The notes beneath the pieces are model-generated. The model worked only from the letters and a program-made list of their open reading frames with translations. It was not told where the DNA came from and did not search any database. From NCBI GenBank assembly GCA_019925105.1, contig JAHGAU010000008.1:1178001-1242000 (forward strand): a DNA stretch of 64,000 nt, written 5' to 3'. Positions 50,876 to 62,900 of this stretch are shown piece by piece (within the stretch, counting starts at the first letter, position 1; the number at the start of each line of letters is the position of its first letter). A program made the translations under genes and the position numbers. The DNA is from Niebla homalea (lineage: Eukaryota; Ascomycota; Lecanoromycetes; Lecanorales; Ramalinaceae).

Positions 50876-52147
50876 AATTACTTAAAGGTATAAATTTATA
50901 TTTATATATTACCGCTTTATAAAAATAAAATAGGAATTATAAATTAACTTATAAAACTAAGAATAAATCTTTTATATTAAGATCTTTTAATTGTAAAGCA
51001 GAATATAAAAGTAGTTACCAATACTTTAAAAAATAAGCTAAGTATTCCACGAAAAATACCAAGGCGATTTAATAACGTATTAATAAAGGTTTACCAAGAT
51101 TAAAAGAATCCCTTATAAAGGCTATTTAAAGCCCTTATAAGGAATTAAAGTCGGCGCTTTTAAACTTAAAAATAACGTTATAAAGTAAAAAAGGAGCCTT
51201 TAAAAGGTACCGAAAAAATACCTTATTAAAACCGAGGATACGCTATATTATCTTTAATAAGTTATTAAAATATTAGCTTAATACGATAAACCTTACGGTA
51301 ATAGGAATAAATCTTATAACGGGAAAAGTATAATCCTTATAAATCCTATAGATTAATTTACAGATTAATACGTGAAATATTTAAATAAAAATTAATTAAA
51401 CGTAAATAATTAAATTAACGCCTTAATTTTACGTAACCGATAATAACTTAAGATAATAAGGTTAATATCTTATTAATAAAAGGCCGACGTAAGATTAAGA
51501 AAATAAGATTAAAATACCTATTTTATCAATTAAATACCGAGTTTAATAATTAAAATTTAATACTATATATAACCGTAAATATATCGATTATTAATTAAAA
51601 AAGGAGGATTTAAAATATATAGAATAATAATCTATTACGTATATAAAGATAACGAATATAAAAAAGCGAAATACGACCGTCGTATATAATACGGTACAAC
51701 GGCTAAAAATAAAGAGATTAAAACTTAAAAATAAAAATAAGAAAACGAATAAGTAAACTTATATTAAAGTATAATAATTAAGATTTTAATAACGGCCGTT
51801 ATAACCTCAGTAACTTATAAGAATTTTACTTTTTTAAAAATCTTAGGATACTTACTAAAAACGTTATTATTAGGTAATATTATATAGATTATTATACGGA
51901 TAAATAAATAGTTAAGTATATTAGAAAACGAGATAATTATATATATACTTTAAATACTTTAAGTATATTTAAAATTACATTTAATTTACTATTTAAATAT
52001 ATATATATATACTATATTAAGAATTTCTTTTATAAGTAGTCCGTTATATAAAGGAGTAAACGGAAAAGTAAACGCTAGAAAACAGTATAATATCGTAATT
52101 ATTAAAAACTATAAATATTATATTATTACCTATATTCGGTTAATAAT
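50876..52147. other. Upstream region of the DUF3435 relic, partly low-RIP
   Basis: Around 50990-51120 several CpA sites survive (TTACCAATAC, ATTCCACG, ATACCAAGG), and a plus-strand frame reads IPRRFNNVLIKVYQD from 51056 before a stop, continuing with RLFKAL and SRRF further on. It may be the remnant of a first exon or a separate gene. The rest, 51300-52147, is converted and unreadable. Confidence 0.35.
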
Positions 52148-52240
52148 AATAAAATTTAACGGGGGGACGGCCTAAGAATGGCTATTTTTGGCTGGTCCGG
52201 GCGCCGCTTTTAATATCTTTTTTGCCGGATAATTATTCCC
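52148..52240. other. Low-RIP GC-rich patch
   Basis: Stands out from its surroundings: GGGGGGACGGCCTAAGAATG, then GGCTATTTTTGGCTGGTCCG and GGCGCCGC, with TpG and GpG kept. No frame or paired repeat explains it. It could be a fragment of a short element, or a unique segment that RIP did not reach. Confidence 0.4.
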
Positions 52241-52899
52241 GTTCTTATATTAAAATACGTAACTTATAACCCGATTATAAGATCCTTTTTCCCCTCTTTA
52301 TAATATAATTAATATAGGACCGCCGTTTTCCTTATTCTTTCTTTTCCTTTATATTGTTATTAATTAATTTAATTTACCGATTATATAGCTTTTTAAAAGT
52401 ATAATTAAGCTATAATATATATTATAAAATATTCACCAGAGTATTATTAATAAATAAAAAATAACTTAAATATTTTAGAATTTACCCAATAAGTTTACGG
52501 GAAGGGCAGTAAGTATTTATTAAGTTTAATTAAAAGCTTTTAATACTAATAAGGGCCCCTTTTTAATAAACCAATTCGAGTCTTATCGGTATTATTAAAT
52601 ACTATTATTTTACTAAGAAGGACCTTATAGTTACCCTTAAAAGTATTTTTATTAATATTCTATACGTTTTCTTTAATTAACTATTAAGGGAATATAAGGA
52701 TAACCTTAATACGGTTAGTTCTCTATAAATATATTAGAATACTTTTTACTTTTTACGGAAGTAAAAAACGGGCCGTTATTAAATCAATCCTTTTATTAAG
52801 AGTTAAATATATAAAATATCTTAATTACTTTATAAAGTTAACGTAATTAATAATCCTTAAATATAATAACGGTTAACGATCGTATATAACCTTAAAAAG

Positions 52900-54640
52900 G
52901 ATAAAAAGAAAAAGCTTATATTATATATAGAAAATAAATTTAAATTCTTAAAGACGTTTTATATTTCTACGGAAATGGCTTTCCTTTATAAACGTTACCG
53001 TATATAACTAATTTTAATTATATAACTTATTAGGATTACGGGCAATCGGCCAGGTACGTTATTGGCGGTCCGTTATCGGTATATTAAAATAACCTTACTA
53101 CCGGACTTTAAGGGTGGAGAATAGCCTCGGGTATTATTTAAGATTATATTTAACTATATTAAAAACTACCTTAAAAAGAAAGATACGTATATCTTCCCTT
53201 TTTATACTATATTTATTACGGCGTCCAATACTATTACGGTTATTAATAAACGTAATAAAAATAAATTCGGGATTCTTAATATCTTAAATAAGTTATATTT
53301 TTTGCTTTATCCTTATATTATTATATTCGCTTTATTCTTTATAGATTAAGCTTTTATTATTCCCTTTTTAATTTTATCGGAGTAATTATTCCGTCTTTGG
53401 ATTACTTTAAGGTAAAAATAATTACCGATACCTTTAAAAGAGGAAATAACGGATAAACCTTTATTTTAACGGTATAAAAATACTATAAAGAGTATATAGA
53501 TCTTTAAGGAATAAGCTTTAATTAATATTATTCTTCGACCTTAAATAATTAAACTCGGAAATATTACCGGTATAAAACTTCCTATGGGTCTATATACCTT
53601 TTAACGTAATAATAAATAAGCTCTTAATAATAATAATAAATAAATAACGATCGTTAATTAAAAATTATATTTATAAATATATAAATAAGATTACGGACGT
53701 ATAATATAATATTATCTTATAATATTATAATTCCTCCGTTTTTTAAAAGAATTACGTTTTAAAATATATATTTAATACTTAAGCCGCTTATCGTAATTTA
53801 AAATTATAAACCGTTTTAATATAAACCGTTAATAAAATAAATCATATTATCGATCTTTAATAGTTGCGGAAACTTAATCTTACGTAATAAATTAAGGTTA
53901 ATTATTACTTAAAAATAAAACTTTTATATCGGAAACTAAAGTTATTATTATAGATTTTCTGAAATTAAAAGCGTTTTATTATTAATATAAAAGGGATTTC
54001 CTTATATAATAATTACCGGTAAATTTATTAAGCTTATTATAATTTAAAATGGTAATATAAGAAAACTTTATTAATAGAAATTAAAAAGAAATATAAGAAA
54101 AAGTAATTAATAATCGATATTTAATAATAATTAAAGGGATTACCGGTCATAAAATAAAAAGCTTTTTAAATAATTAATTTTATTTTTACGGAAAAAGTTT
54201 ATATTATTAATACGTTTTTTACCTTTATTAAATTATTAACCGAAAAAGAATATTAACGGTAAAGAATAATTATTAATACGTTAATCGTACTTTATAAAAA
54301 GTAAAAAAGCTAAAACTTCCGTCGTCTTAGAATAGACTTTAAGGTTAAAGAAAAATAAATATTAATTTCTTAAACGCGGAGTTTATCGGAAATACTCCTG
54401 GTTAAATATAAAGTTATATAATATATTTTTTACCTTAAGAATAAAAATTTATTAAATAATAATTATTTTAAGACTTTTTCGATTTATAACGATTTTAAAA
54501 AATACTTTTATTATAAGTATTTCCGCTATTATCCGGAAAGTTAATTAATCGTTTATTCTTATTTAAAATATAATATAGTTTTAAAGAATATAATGCTTTT
54601 ATAAAATTATATAGAAAATATATATATAACGTAAACTTAA
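52900..54640 (+). pseudogene. DUF3435 tyrosine recombinase (Starship captain/Crypton-like), RIP-killed
   Basis: Plus-strand reading shows YKRYRI*LILII near 52990, then ITGNRPGTLLAVRYRYIKI from 53035, the conserved TG-x-RPG block with the first catalytic Arg of DUF3435 proteins. KKDTYIFPFYTIF follows near 53185, and LGNITGIKLPMGLYTF at 53554-53601 is followed by a stop and RN, matching the C-terminal G-x-LP-x-G-x-Y-x2-RR-x-N block. Further on, SYYYRF and KRDFLYIII (53940-54015) fit the tail region. At about 54479-54600 the frame NDFKKYFYYKYFRYYPES resembles a C2H2 segment with Cys/His turned to Tyr, as found at the C-terminus of many family members. DUF3435 enzymes integrate large DNA elements through a covalent tyrosine intermediate. 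Start codon and upstream exons are not resolved; many stops make it inactive. Confidence 0.75.
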
Positions 54641-57600
54641 TAATTCTATAAATAAATTTATAAGTTTATAAAAAATCTTATTATTTTTAAATTTAACCGG
54701 AAATATTCTTATTAAAATTTATAATTCATTAATATACTTAAGAAGGATTATATTAAGAATTTAAGTAAATAATTATTATTATATATAAAAGTATATAAGA
54801 ATTATATTATAATTTATAATTAAACCGTAAAAATAACTTAAAGGCCTTATTAACTTACCTTAAAATATTTTATATCTTATATATATTATTATTAAAGGTA
54901 TTTAATAATTATAAATATTAATTATATACGCTTAATAATTAAAATTATATCTATATAAATTAAAGCTTTTTATTAATCTTAATATTAATTAATAATCGCA
55001 ATTCCTTACGTACGGAATTCCTAACGGATATTAATATTTAACTTAAAATTATTATAAAAATCTTTAAGCTTATTTATAACGATTATATTATCCGTTTCCT
55101 TTTTAGTTTTCCGCTTAATTTTACCTTTTATAAAACGATAATAGTCTTTAGTTATTTCTATATTAATTAAGTTTTTAAGATTAAAACGCTTATAATAATA
55201 CGTAATACGAGTATATTCTCTATTAAAAATAAGCTGGTTATTTTCGGCTTTTATATAATAAATAAATACGCGTAATATCTATATTATTAAAAACTTAACT
55301 TAAGCTATAAGACCCTTTACTTATATAATTATTTTTATAAGTATTTTATTTTAATACTTTATTTAAAAACTTTTATATAGCTTTTTTATCGTTTATTAAA
55401 AGTTAAACGGAAGGATTCATTTCTTTTTATAAAAGATTTACCTTTATTCCTTAATAGTTATATTAAATAAGCTCGACGTATTATAGTTAAATATTAAATA
55501 TACCCGTCCAAGATATCTTTAAGGTAAAATAAAAGCGTAACGATATCCTATTTTAATGCGATTAAAAGTACGTTTTTATATTATTTTAAAGATCTATCTC
55601 TATTATAGGGCCCTCCGTAAAGTACGAGATATTAATACGTAATTATTTTCTTAATATAATTATTATAAAGGCGGTATAGTTATTTAATAAGTTTATTGCA
55701 AGGTTTTATTAATAATTATAAATATATAAAGCTTATATCCGGAGTATATTAAAATGCGATTATAAACGGATATAATTATAATAGCGATTTAAAGCCGGCT
55801 CGTAATAGCCAGATATTAATATATTATCCCGGGCGAATATTTATTAAGTAAAGGATATTAATATCGATTTTAATATATCGTTTAACCGTATAAACTATAG
55901 CTTAAAAAAAGCTATAATTAAAGGAAAAGTTCCGGTAAAAATATAAAATAATATTTAAAAGAATTAACGTATAAAAAATGCTAAATAGAATATAAAGATA
56001 AAATATCGGAAACGCTAATTATTATATTAAATAACGTTAAATAATAAATATTAATATCTTTATATATACTTAATAACTTCATAAAAAAATCTTATATAAA
56101 GGTCGCTTAATCCATAATATTATAAAGAGTAATAATAATACTATAATATAAATAACCTACCGTTAATAAACAAGTTATTCTTACTTATAAAAGAAAAAGG
56201 ACTTATAATTAATCTATATACTTAATCGGAATTTTACCTTAAGAATTATTTCTATAAAATATTTAAAACGGTATAAATAATCTTAAATATTATATTAATC
56301 CCTATAAAGGAATTATAAATTTAATAAAAATTATTTAAAGATATATTTAATATTAAAGTAATAAAGCTATAATAAAGATTAAAGAATAAAAAAATTAGAT
56401 TAATTAAAGTAAAATTCATAATATATATACTTATTATTAATATAAAATTAACCCGGAAGGTATTATAAAAGATATTAAGGCTAATAAATATTAATTATAT
56501 TAAAAGATTTACCCGTAATTACGGGTTAATAAAGCTAAATTTATATAACCCCCAAGGGTAAATTAAATAGGTTAAAGTAAAAGTTATTAACTTCCGGAAT
56601 AATATTAATATTACGAAATAAAAACGAAGGATCGTTAATAAACCGAAGATTCCTTTAACGATTATAATATATATTTATACGATATTCTTTTTATTTATAA
56701 GCGTTATTTTTAAATTTAATATTTATTTAAATAACGTAATATCAATATAATATAGTTTATAAAGAAAGGCAGAAATATTATAATTAAATATAAAGCCGTT
56801 TCTAACGTTAACTTAAGCTAAAATTAATAGCCGTTTTAACCTTTTATAATAACTATAAATAATTCTATTTTTAAAATAATTTTTAAATTAAAATAAAGAA
56901 CGATTTAAAAGAAGTCCCGTAAATATAGACGGAATCTCTTTAAGAAAGTTTATAAATTAATATATTTAATTAATTCGGATTTCTACGTAATTATATATTA
57001 AGTTAATCGATATTATATTTATACCTTAATTTAAAGATTAAAATAGCCGTTAAATAAGGAGTAAATTATAAATACTATTATTAATTAACCTATTTAAGTT
57101 TAATTATATTATAATAATATTTTAAGTATATAGCTTAATATATTACGTCTTTATATTTTAAGATATAAGTCGTTAAAGATCGTAATCGAATAATTAAACG
57201 TATTTATAAATTAAAATCCCTATAGTAATTATAAACCGCCGACTCTACGGTAAACTATAACTTTAGTACTTTTTAATATTATCTCTAGTTTATTTAAGCG
57301 TAAATAATAAAACCTAATAGTAAGTATAAATTAATAATAATAAAGCCAAAAGCCTTTTAACGTATATAGCGACTTTTACCGTTACTATAGCTTCTTAAAC
57401 GCCCCCGGATAAATAAGCCCCCTTTAAATATAAAATAAAGGCGTTTAATATAAGTATTAAAGCTATTATAACTCTTTAAATTTATTAACTTAAAATATTA
57501 AAAAATAATAATCATACCTTAAACGTTAATTAAGTTATATATATAAAGAATAAAATACTATATACCTTTTATTATGTTTTATCTTAAAATATTGTTTATA

Positions 57601-58490
57601 AGAAAATAAAGTTACTTTTCTTTTTTTACCGTTTTCTATTCGTTTTTTTTATTTTAAATCTATACCCCGTTTATTTATATATAAAATATTAGGCGCTTAA
57701 AAAATTCTTAACATAATAATATTATAATTAATTATTTTATAATAAGTTAATTTTTAAGTTAATTTACCGTTATTTAAATAACTTAATATAACCCTTATCC
57801 CTTAAATGCTCCCTATTATATATCGTTATAATTAATGGCTTAAAGGTTATAAGTTATAAGTAAAGACTTTAAGCGATTAAACGATATTTATAAAGTATTT
57901 AAAAAACGGCATAAGAATTTAACCATAAAATATATTAATCTTATCTAGTAATTAAATATTATTAATAAATATTACCGCAATAATAATTACGTACTTTAAT
58001 AATTAAAAATAATATATAAAGAAATTAAGTTTAACGTAAAGTTTAACTATTAAGTACGCGATAATATATATTAATTCCTCTAGTAAGAATAAAACCTCCG
58101 TTAAAAAGTTAAGGTACGTATTAACGTTAATATTAATACAATAAAGATATTAACTTAATAGCTTTATATTTTTCTATTAATAATCCTAAATTATCCGATA
58201 ATTAAAGGAAGATATATACTTAAGTCAAATATATTACTTTATATATTAAGCGGAATAACCTTAAAGCGGAATATAAACAATTAAAAAGCGTAATTAATAA
58301 ATAAAAGGGCTTATAAACGAGCTTTTATAAGTACGGTTAATTAAAGAAATCTTAATAAACTTAATAATACTATAAGCGTTTTATTCTTTAATTAATATAT
58401 TATATTATTTTTATATAGTTATAGATTAATATAAAATTTATTACTCTATAATTAATTAAATAAATAAATTATTTAATATCCGATTTTAAA
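54641..58490. other. Degraded region after the recombinase, possible cargo
   Basis: Two plus-strand stretches read like former coding sequence. At 55201-55615: STISIKN-like start, then YKTLYLYNYFYKYFILILYL, KDSFLFIKDLPLFLN, and SVTISYFNAIKSTFLYYFKD. At 56480-56700: ITPKGKLNRLK, then NEGSLINRRFL. Stops fall mostly at probable Gln or Arg positions. Neither is recognised. The remainder up to 58490 has no visible structure beyond slightly less mutated spots near 57360-57420. Confidence 0.35.
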
Positions 58491-58494
58491 TAAT

Positions 58495-58929
58495 TTATAT
58501 TATTAAAAACGTAACTTTACGTAAATTTAAATTATAAATAAAACGTACGCCGAAACCTTTAAACGGTATAATAGCGGGACTTAACGGGGTTAATATTAAA
58601 GTATTAAAAAATATTTTATTTAATATACCGTAATAACCTAATAAAGGTAAACCGCTATTTACCGATATAAGGAATCCGCTATTCACCGATACGTAAACTC
58701 CGCTACTTACGGATACGTAAAATCCGTTATTTATTAAAGTAAATATTAAGTTATTCTGATATAAAGTAATATTATAGTTTAATATTAAACTTAATATTAA
58801 AATACCCAATAAAAATAACTTAGTATTTAAAGATAAAAGCTTTATAAATATAGGAGGATATATACTCGCGGAAGTAAGTAAAATAATTATAAGGATTAAG
58901 TAATAAGTTATAATTTTAATTGACGTCAT
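58495..58929 (-). CDS. Putative small secreted protein, 144 residues, hypothetical
   Basis: The longest uninterrupted frame in the window, ATG at 58927-58929 and TAA at 58495. Residues 1-22 (MTSIKIITYYLILIIILLTS) have a short basic start, a hydrophobic core and then Ala-Ser, which looks like a signal peptide or single membrane anchor. The middle (about residues 68-95) holds imperfect repeats of about ten residues (GFYVSVSSG, GVYVSVNSG, GFLISVNSG) encoded by 30-bp tandem repeats. The C-terminal half has LPLLGYYGI and IIPFKGFGVRFIYNLNLRK. There is no Cys, Trp or Asp, and Asp may have become Asn by RIP. No family was recognised. It could be a lineage-specific secreted protein that lost few codons to RIP, or a chance frame in AT-rich DNA; the ordered repeats and signal-like start favour a once-real gene. 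Confidence 0.4.
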   Translation of the reverse strand: MTSIKIITYYLILIIILLTSASIYPPIFIKLLSLNTKLFLLGILILSLILNYNITLYQNNLIFTLINNGFYVSVSSGVYVSVNSGFLISVNSGLPLLGYYGILNKIFFNTLILTPLSPAIIPFKGFGVRFIYNLNLRKVTFLII

Positions 58930-59342
58930 AAAAATATAAATTATATTTAAAGTAATAAAGGAAAATATTATAAAAGTAACGGATATTATTTATTTCTTTA
59001 TTATTATTTTATAAATTTATAAATAATAAAATTATATTTAAGTATAAGAATATACGTTATAGAGTTAATTTTAACTCCAATTTTCTTAAGTTATATATAA
59101 CTTTTTTATAAGAATATAAAGTTTTTATAATTAATCTTAGAAATTATTTCTTATTATATATAAGATTAACTTAAAATTAATCTTTTATAATTATAATATC
59201 GTTAACCTTTTTTAACGCGGAAAAAGTAAACTTAATATTTAATTAAACTTAAATAAGAATAAATCGGGCTCGGGAATTAATAAGTTAATTAAGAAAACGT
59301 TAAATAAAAAAAAAACGTACCGCCGTGAAAAAGCTTAAGGAT
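58930..59342. other. AT-rich intergenic stretch
   Basis: No frame, repeat or element end was found. TATA-like strings are everywhere and carry no information here. It separates two divergently oriented possible genes. Confidence 0.4.
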
Positions 59343-59912
59343 ATATGAAAATTAAAAGATAAAGCTCGTATTATAAAGGCTAAAGCGGATTTAAACGCTT
59401 TTAATAAAGAAATACCCAATATTAATAATATTAAAGACGTTAAAAGTATAAATAAATTAATTAATATAATAGGAAATAATATAAAAACTTTATTAAAGTT
59501 AATAAGTATAGATAATACCGATAACTCTATAAGAGGTTAAACTATAAATACGCCGGCTATTATATTAACCGATATAAAAAGTAAAAATATCCTTATAAGT
59601 AATACCGATAACGATAATCGTAAACTTAATAATCTTAACGAAAATAAAAACGACGATAAAATTAACGGTAAAAACGTAATCTTAATTAAATTAATAAAGT
59701 TTATAGCTAAAGAAAAGAAACGAAAAATTAAATATTATAAAATAAGCTCTTATAATAAGCCCGAGGCTATTATTAAATATAATTTACTTAATAAAATTAA
59801 GTATAGGAGTAAGTTAACCTTTATAAGGAATTTAAAGAATAATCTTATAATAAATATATTAATAAAGCTTAAACTTAAACCTAATAAATTTAAGGTTTAT
59901 AAAGGAAATTAA
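59343..59912 (+). pseudogene. Degraded coding stretch, unidentified, Asn/Lys-rich
   Basis: In one plus-strand frame there is a stop at 59346, then an open run to a stop at 59538, then another 123 open codons to 59910-59912. It reads KDKARIIKAKADLNAFNKEI, INKLINIIGNNIKTLLKLIS, and after the stop NTDNDNRKLNNLNENKNDD and KFIAKEKKRKIKYYKISSYN. The many Asn and Lys residues suggest an originally acidic Asp/Glu-rich protein shifted by RIP. Readable pieces continue downstream in other frames (YWLFPAVTFN near 60173, and KWLPVSYGLKTLLNRSL near 60783). The family is not recognised. Confidence 0.4.
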
Positions 59913-62900
59913 ATAGTCTTTAAATATTCTTTAATAGATATTAAAGTATTTCTTAACGTAATACTTCCGTTTAAATAAAAAAATCCGGTCGATATTATAG
60001 ATTTTAAGTTAAAGAATCCGTATATCGGTAAAACGGATAAATAAAGAAATAAAATTAAAAAGCATTAAATAAATTTAAGCGCTTTAAATCTACGTTAATA
60101 ATAATCTTATAAAAGAACTATATTAAAGTAATAAAGGGTATAGATTATAGCTTTAAAATAAAAATAACCTTCTATTGGCTATTCCCCGCGGTTACCTTTA
60201 ATTAAAAGGCCAAAGCTATCTTTAATATAACGATATAAATAAAGGATCGTTATACGCAATAAGAATTTAACGAATAATACGTTTATTTAAGATCCTTATC
60301 GGTACCTTTAATTATAAAAAAAATATTTAAAGCTGGTAAGGGTTTAAAAAGAACCTTTAACCCGGGTATAAAGGAAAACGTAAAGTAAACGGATTAAAGG
60401 AATTTTACGGTAATAAAAGGTAAACTATAAGACGTTAAGGAAGTTTAAAATAAGTAAAAGGAATTATAAATCGTTAAGGAAGTTTAAATTAAATAAGAAT
60501 TATCCGATTAACCGTAAACGATTAAAGAGAGACTTAAAGTATTTTAAGATATATAAATAATCCTCTTTAATAATAACGAGCCCTTATAAAGTAATAAAGA
60601 TAATTAATAAATAATTATGGATATACCCTTATATTTAAAGAAACGATATAATATTATTTAAGTAAACTTTTATAAGAAATAAATAGATTTTATATATTAT
60701 TTATATAATTAAAGTAATACTTATTTATATATTAAATATTTTAAGAAAAGGTTTTAAGATATTATAAAGCATTATTATTTTAAGTGGTTACCGGTTTCTT
60801 ACGGATTAAAAACGCTGTTAAATCGGAGCCTATAAATTTAATTTCAGTAATTAACTATTTTAATTAAAGCTAAAACCGGGCTTTACTTAATATATTACGG
60901 GGCGAAGTATAAATAAATAAGCGTTAACTATATTAAAATATATTTCTAAATTACTTTAAATTACTTCCGGCAATATATTATATATAATATTAACGTAATC
61001 GAAAAAAGTAAAAGATATAATTTTAAAAATAATAATAAAATAAATGTTATTCCTTTATTAATTATTTTATACGGATTATAATTAAATAAGCTTATACGTT
61101 ATTAAATTTAAATATTACGGAAACTATAATTTTTTTCGCCTTTAATATCCGGATTTATTATATTATATAAAGAAATAATATAATTATAGCCCCGTTGAAT
61201 AATAAATTAATAATTAAGAAGTTTATATATTTTACTTATTAATTTACGTAAAACTTATTATATATACTCTTATCCTATAAGTAAATAAAGGGAAAGCATA
61301 AGAAAAGAAAGAATATTATAATAATTATTTAATAAATAAAAATTATAATTATTACAGTAATAATTATTCTCCGTAATTACGTTATAAGGAATAATATTAT
61401 ATAAAGGTAAAGGATTAATAATTTAATAAAGGTATTAACGGTTACTTAAAGTGGTATAATAATTATAATTATTTAAAATATTAATATTTCTTTCTTTATT
61501 AATATAAAAAAATAAGCTTATTTTATGTAGTAAAATAACGTTTATTAACGTTAAGTCTTTTTAATAATAGCCGGCCTTATTAAGGATTATATTTATTTAT
61601 ATAATTTAACTTTAAGAGCTTTAAGGTAAACTTAAGCTTATTAATAATAATAATAATACTTTAACCGAATTAAAAGATTTATTAAATTATTAATATAAGC
61701 TAATAAAAAATTATATTAATTTATTAAAGCGATAACGATAATAAAATTAATTAGCTGAAGTCTGGCTTATTTAAGTCGTTTAAACTATAAACGTAAAATT
61801 ATTACGATAGATATTAAGGTTAACATTATTATATTAAAAAATAATATAATTAAGCTTTTTATATTAAATATACTTATTTATACTTACCTTTATATATTGC
61901 TTTAATTTTAAGATCAATATTATATAATAAATATACGGCGTATATATTAGATTTATTACGATTAAAAACCTTTATAAATAACGGCCATAATTAATATTAT
62001 AAATTATTTTCGGATCTCACGAGAATCTATATCGTAAATCTATAGTTATTTATTATTCGAAACGTTCCTTTTATTATTAAGCGGTATTATTTAATTTAAT
62101 ATAATCCATATTATTATTTTATTAAGCGTTACTTATCTTACGTAAAGTTACGTTAATATTATCCTTTTTAATTAACGTTATTATCTTTATTATTTACTTT
62201 AATAAATACGTAAATTTAAAAAAAATTATAAAGACTTATTTAATATTTATAGGTATATAAGTCCCCTTAACTTATTATTATATTTATATAAATCTTAATA
62301 AAAAATCAAAGATAAATAAACTCCTTTTAACGGAATATAAATATATTATAATTGGAAGAAATTTAATAAGTTTATTTATTACGACCCTTTTTATTAAGGA
62401 TCTTAATATTTAAATATTAATCGTAAATTTTTATTTAAGTATTTATTTAGCTTTAAGCTTATATTTTTATATAATATTTTTTAACTTAAATTTAGACTTT
62501 AATATAATAAGAAATTTACTTAAAGCGCCGCTATAAATCTAATAAAATCTAGTCTTACCACTATTCGTACCAGCTTTTTATTTATTTTAAAATTATAGCG
62601 GTAAATAAGGCAATTTATAACTTAATTATTTCGTAAATTAACGTTAATAATTATATTCAGAATTAATTTAACCTTAATATAATAATAGGAACTTAAGTAT
62701 TAAATATATATAAGTTTTTAATTAAAGTATTATAAAAATACGGTATTGTTAACGTAAATACTTAAAAAGGAATAATATATTTAAAAAAAGATATATTATA
62801 TATTAAAGATATAAAGTAAATATTTAATAATTATTATAAAGAATAATACCTTATATTATTTTCTATATAGACTTATATATTTAAAAAAATTATTTTTTTT

